The notes under the pieces were generated by a model that saw only the letters and a list, made by a program, of their open reading frames with translations, was not told where the DNA came from and ran no database searches. Below, one piece after another: positions 63,806 through 64,000 of a stretch of 64,000 nucleotides of DNA. The position numbers were made by a program, and so were the translations under genes. Origin of the DNA: Conchocele bisecta (taxonomy: Eukaryota > Mollusca > Bivalvia > Lucinida > Thyasiridae); the NCBI GenBank assembly GCA_029237695.1, contig CM055268.1:57249131-57313130 (forward strand), written 5' to 3'. Position 1 is the first letter of the stretch. The number at the start of each line of letters is the position of its first letter.

Positions 63806-63961
63806 AGGGATTCCGCTGGGGAAAATAAAAAAATCGCCACTTCAAAAAACAAAAAACAATTGGCGATAAAAAATTACAACTTTCGAAAATTGTATTTTTT
63901 TATCGCCAATTGTTTATTTTTATCACCAATTGCGAAAGTGGCGATCGCCAGCGGAATCCCT
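63806..63961. mobile_element. Short fold-back with AGGGATTCCGCTGG ends
   Basis: AGGGATTCCGCTGG at left and its exact inverse at right. AATCGCCACTT and ATTGGCGATAAAAA are inverted inside. About 156 bp. Confidence 0.85.
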
Positions 63962-64000
63962 GCTTTAAACAGACTAAATGTTTTACATACCACAACAATC

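Overview
The window is nuclear DNA from an animal, most likely a bivalve mollusc. The evidence is a multi-exon ABCA-class transporter gene with small exons and kilobase introns, set in a dense crowd of short inverted-repeat (fold-back) elements, SINE-like elements ending in (AAAC)n or (CACT)n tails, and repeats of the GGTCAAGGTCA / (GGAC)n type that are frequent in mollusc genomes. The species is not identified; the taxonomic call is an inference.

Layout. Positions 1-4373 hold part of a virus-like mobile element: on the minus strand a frame-broken family B DNA polymerase of the Polinton/adintovirus-like kind, with exonuclease and polymerase motifs visible. Divergently, on the plus strand, lies a small broken C2H2 zinc-finger and coiled-coil ORF. 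A 500-N assembly gap follows (4509-5008). From 5009 to about 35.2 kb there is no convincing cellular gene: a decayed LINE (about 5.9-9.0 kb), SINE-like copies and at least a dozen families of fold-back elements, often nested.

From 63438 down to about 35660, on the minus strand, runs the 3' half of an ABCA1-like gene. Fifteen exons, all with compatible splice phases, encode about 733 codons: the end of the second extracellular domain, the second transmembrane domain, the second nucleotide-binding domain (Walker A, Q-loop, signature, Walker B, H-loop) and an acidic cytoplasmic tail. The 5' half lies beyond the right edge. Introns are nearly saturated with repeats, several ending within 6-20 bp of a splice site.

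I name repeat families A-N only for use here: A, ends GGGGCCGTTTCACTAAAC; B, ends GTAGCCTATTTCATCAA; C, core AATCATTTCCATTGGAAATG; D, ends ATGAGACATGCCATGTGA; E, ends GTGGCTGTGACTGGAGAAAT; F, large palindrome GGAATGAATGGCCTTTTTG plus a flank ending TGCTGGAATTA; G, SINE-like; H, ends near CCCTTTCAACCCC; I, ends ACAGTGGAACCTCTCTAA; J, ends AAAGGTACATGCCCAC; K, starts TACCGTTTATTTAAC; L and M, GGTCAAGGTCA and (GGAC)n repeats; N, ends AGAGCTCCAGATAAGG. The most notable items are the virus-like element with its divergent zinc-finger ORF, the encroachment of fold-back elements on splice sites (one copy flanked by a duplicated splice acceptor), a 3.86-kb TIR element nested in another element, and two near-identical SINE copies with 13-bp target duplications.
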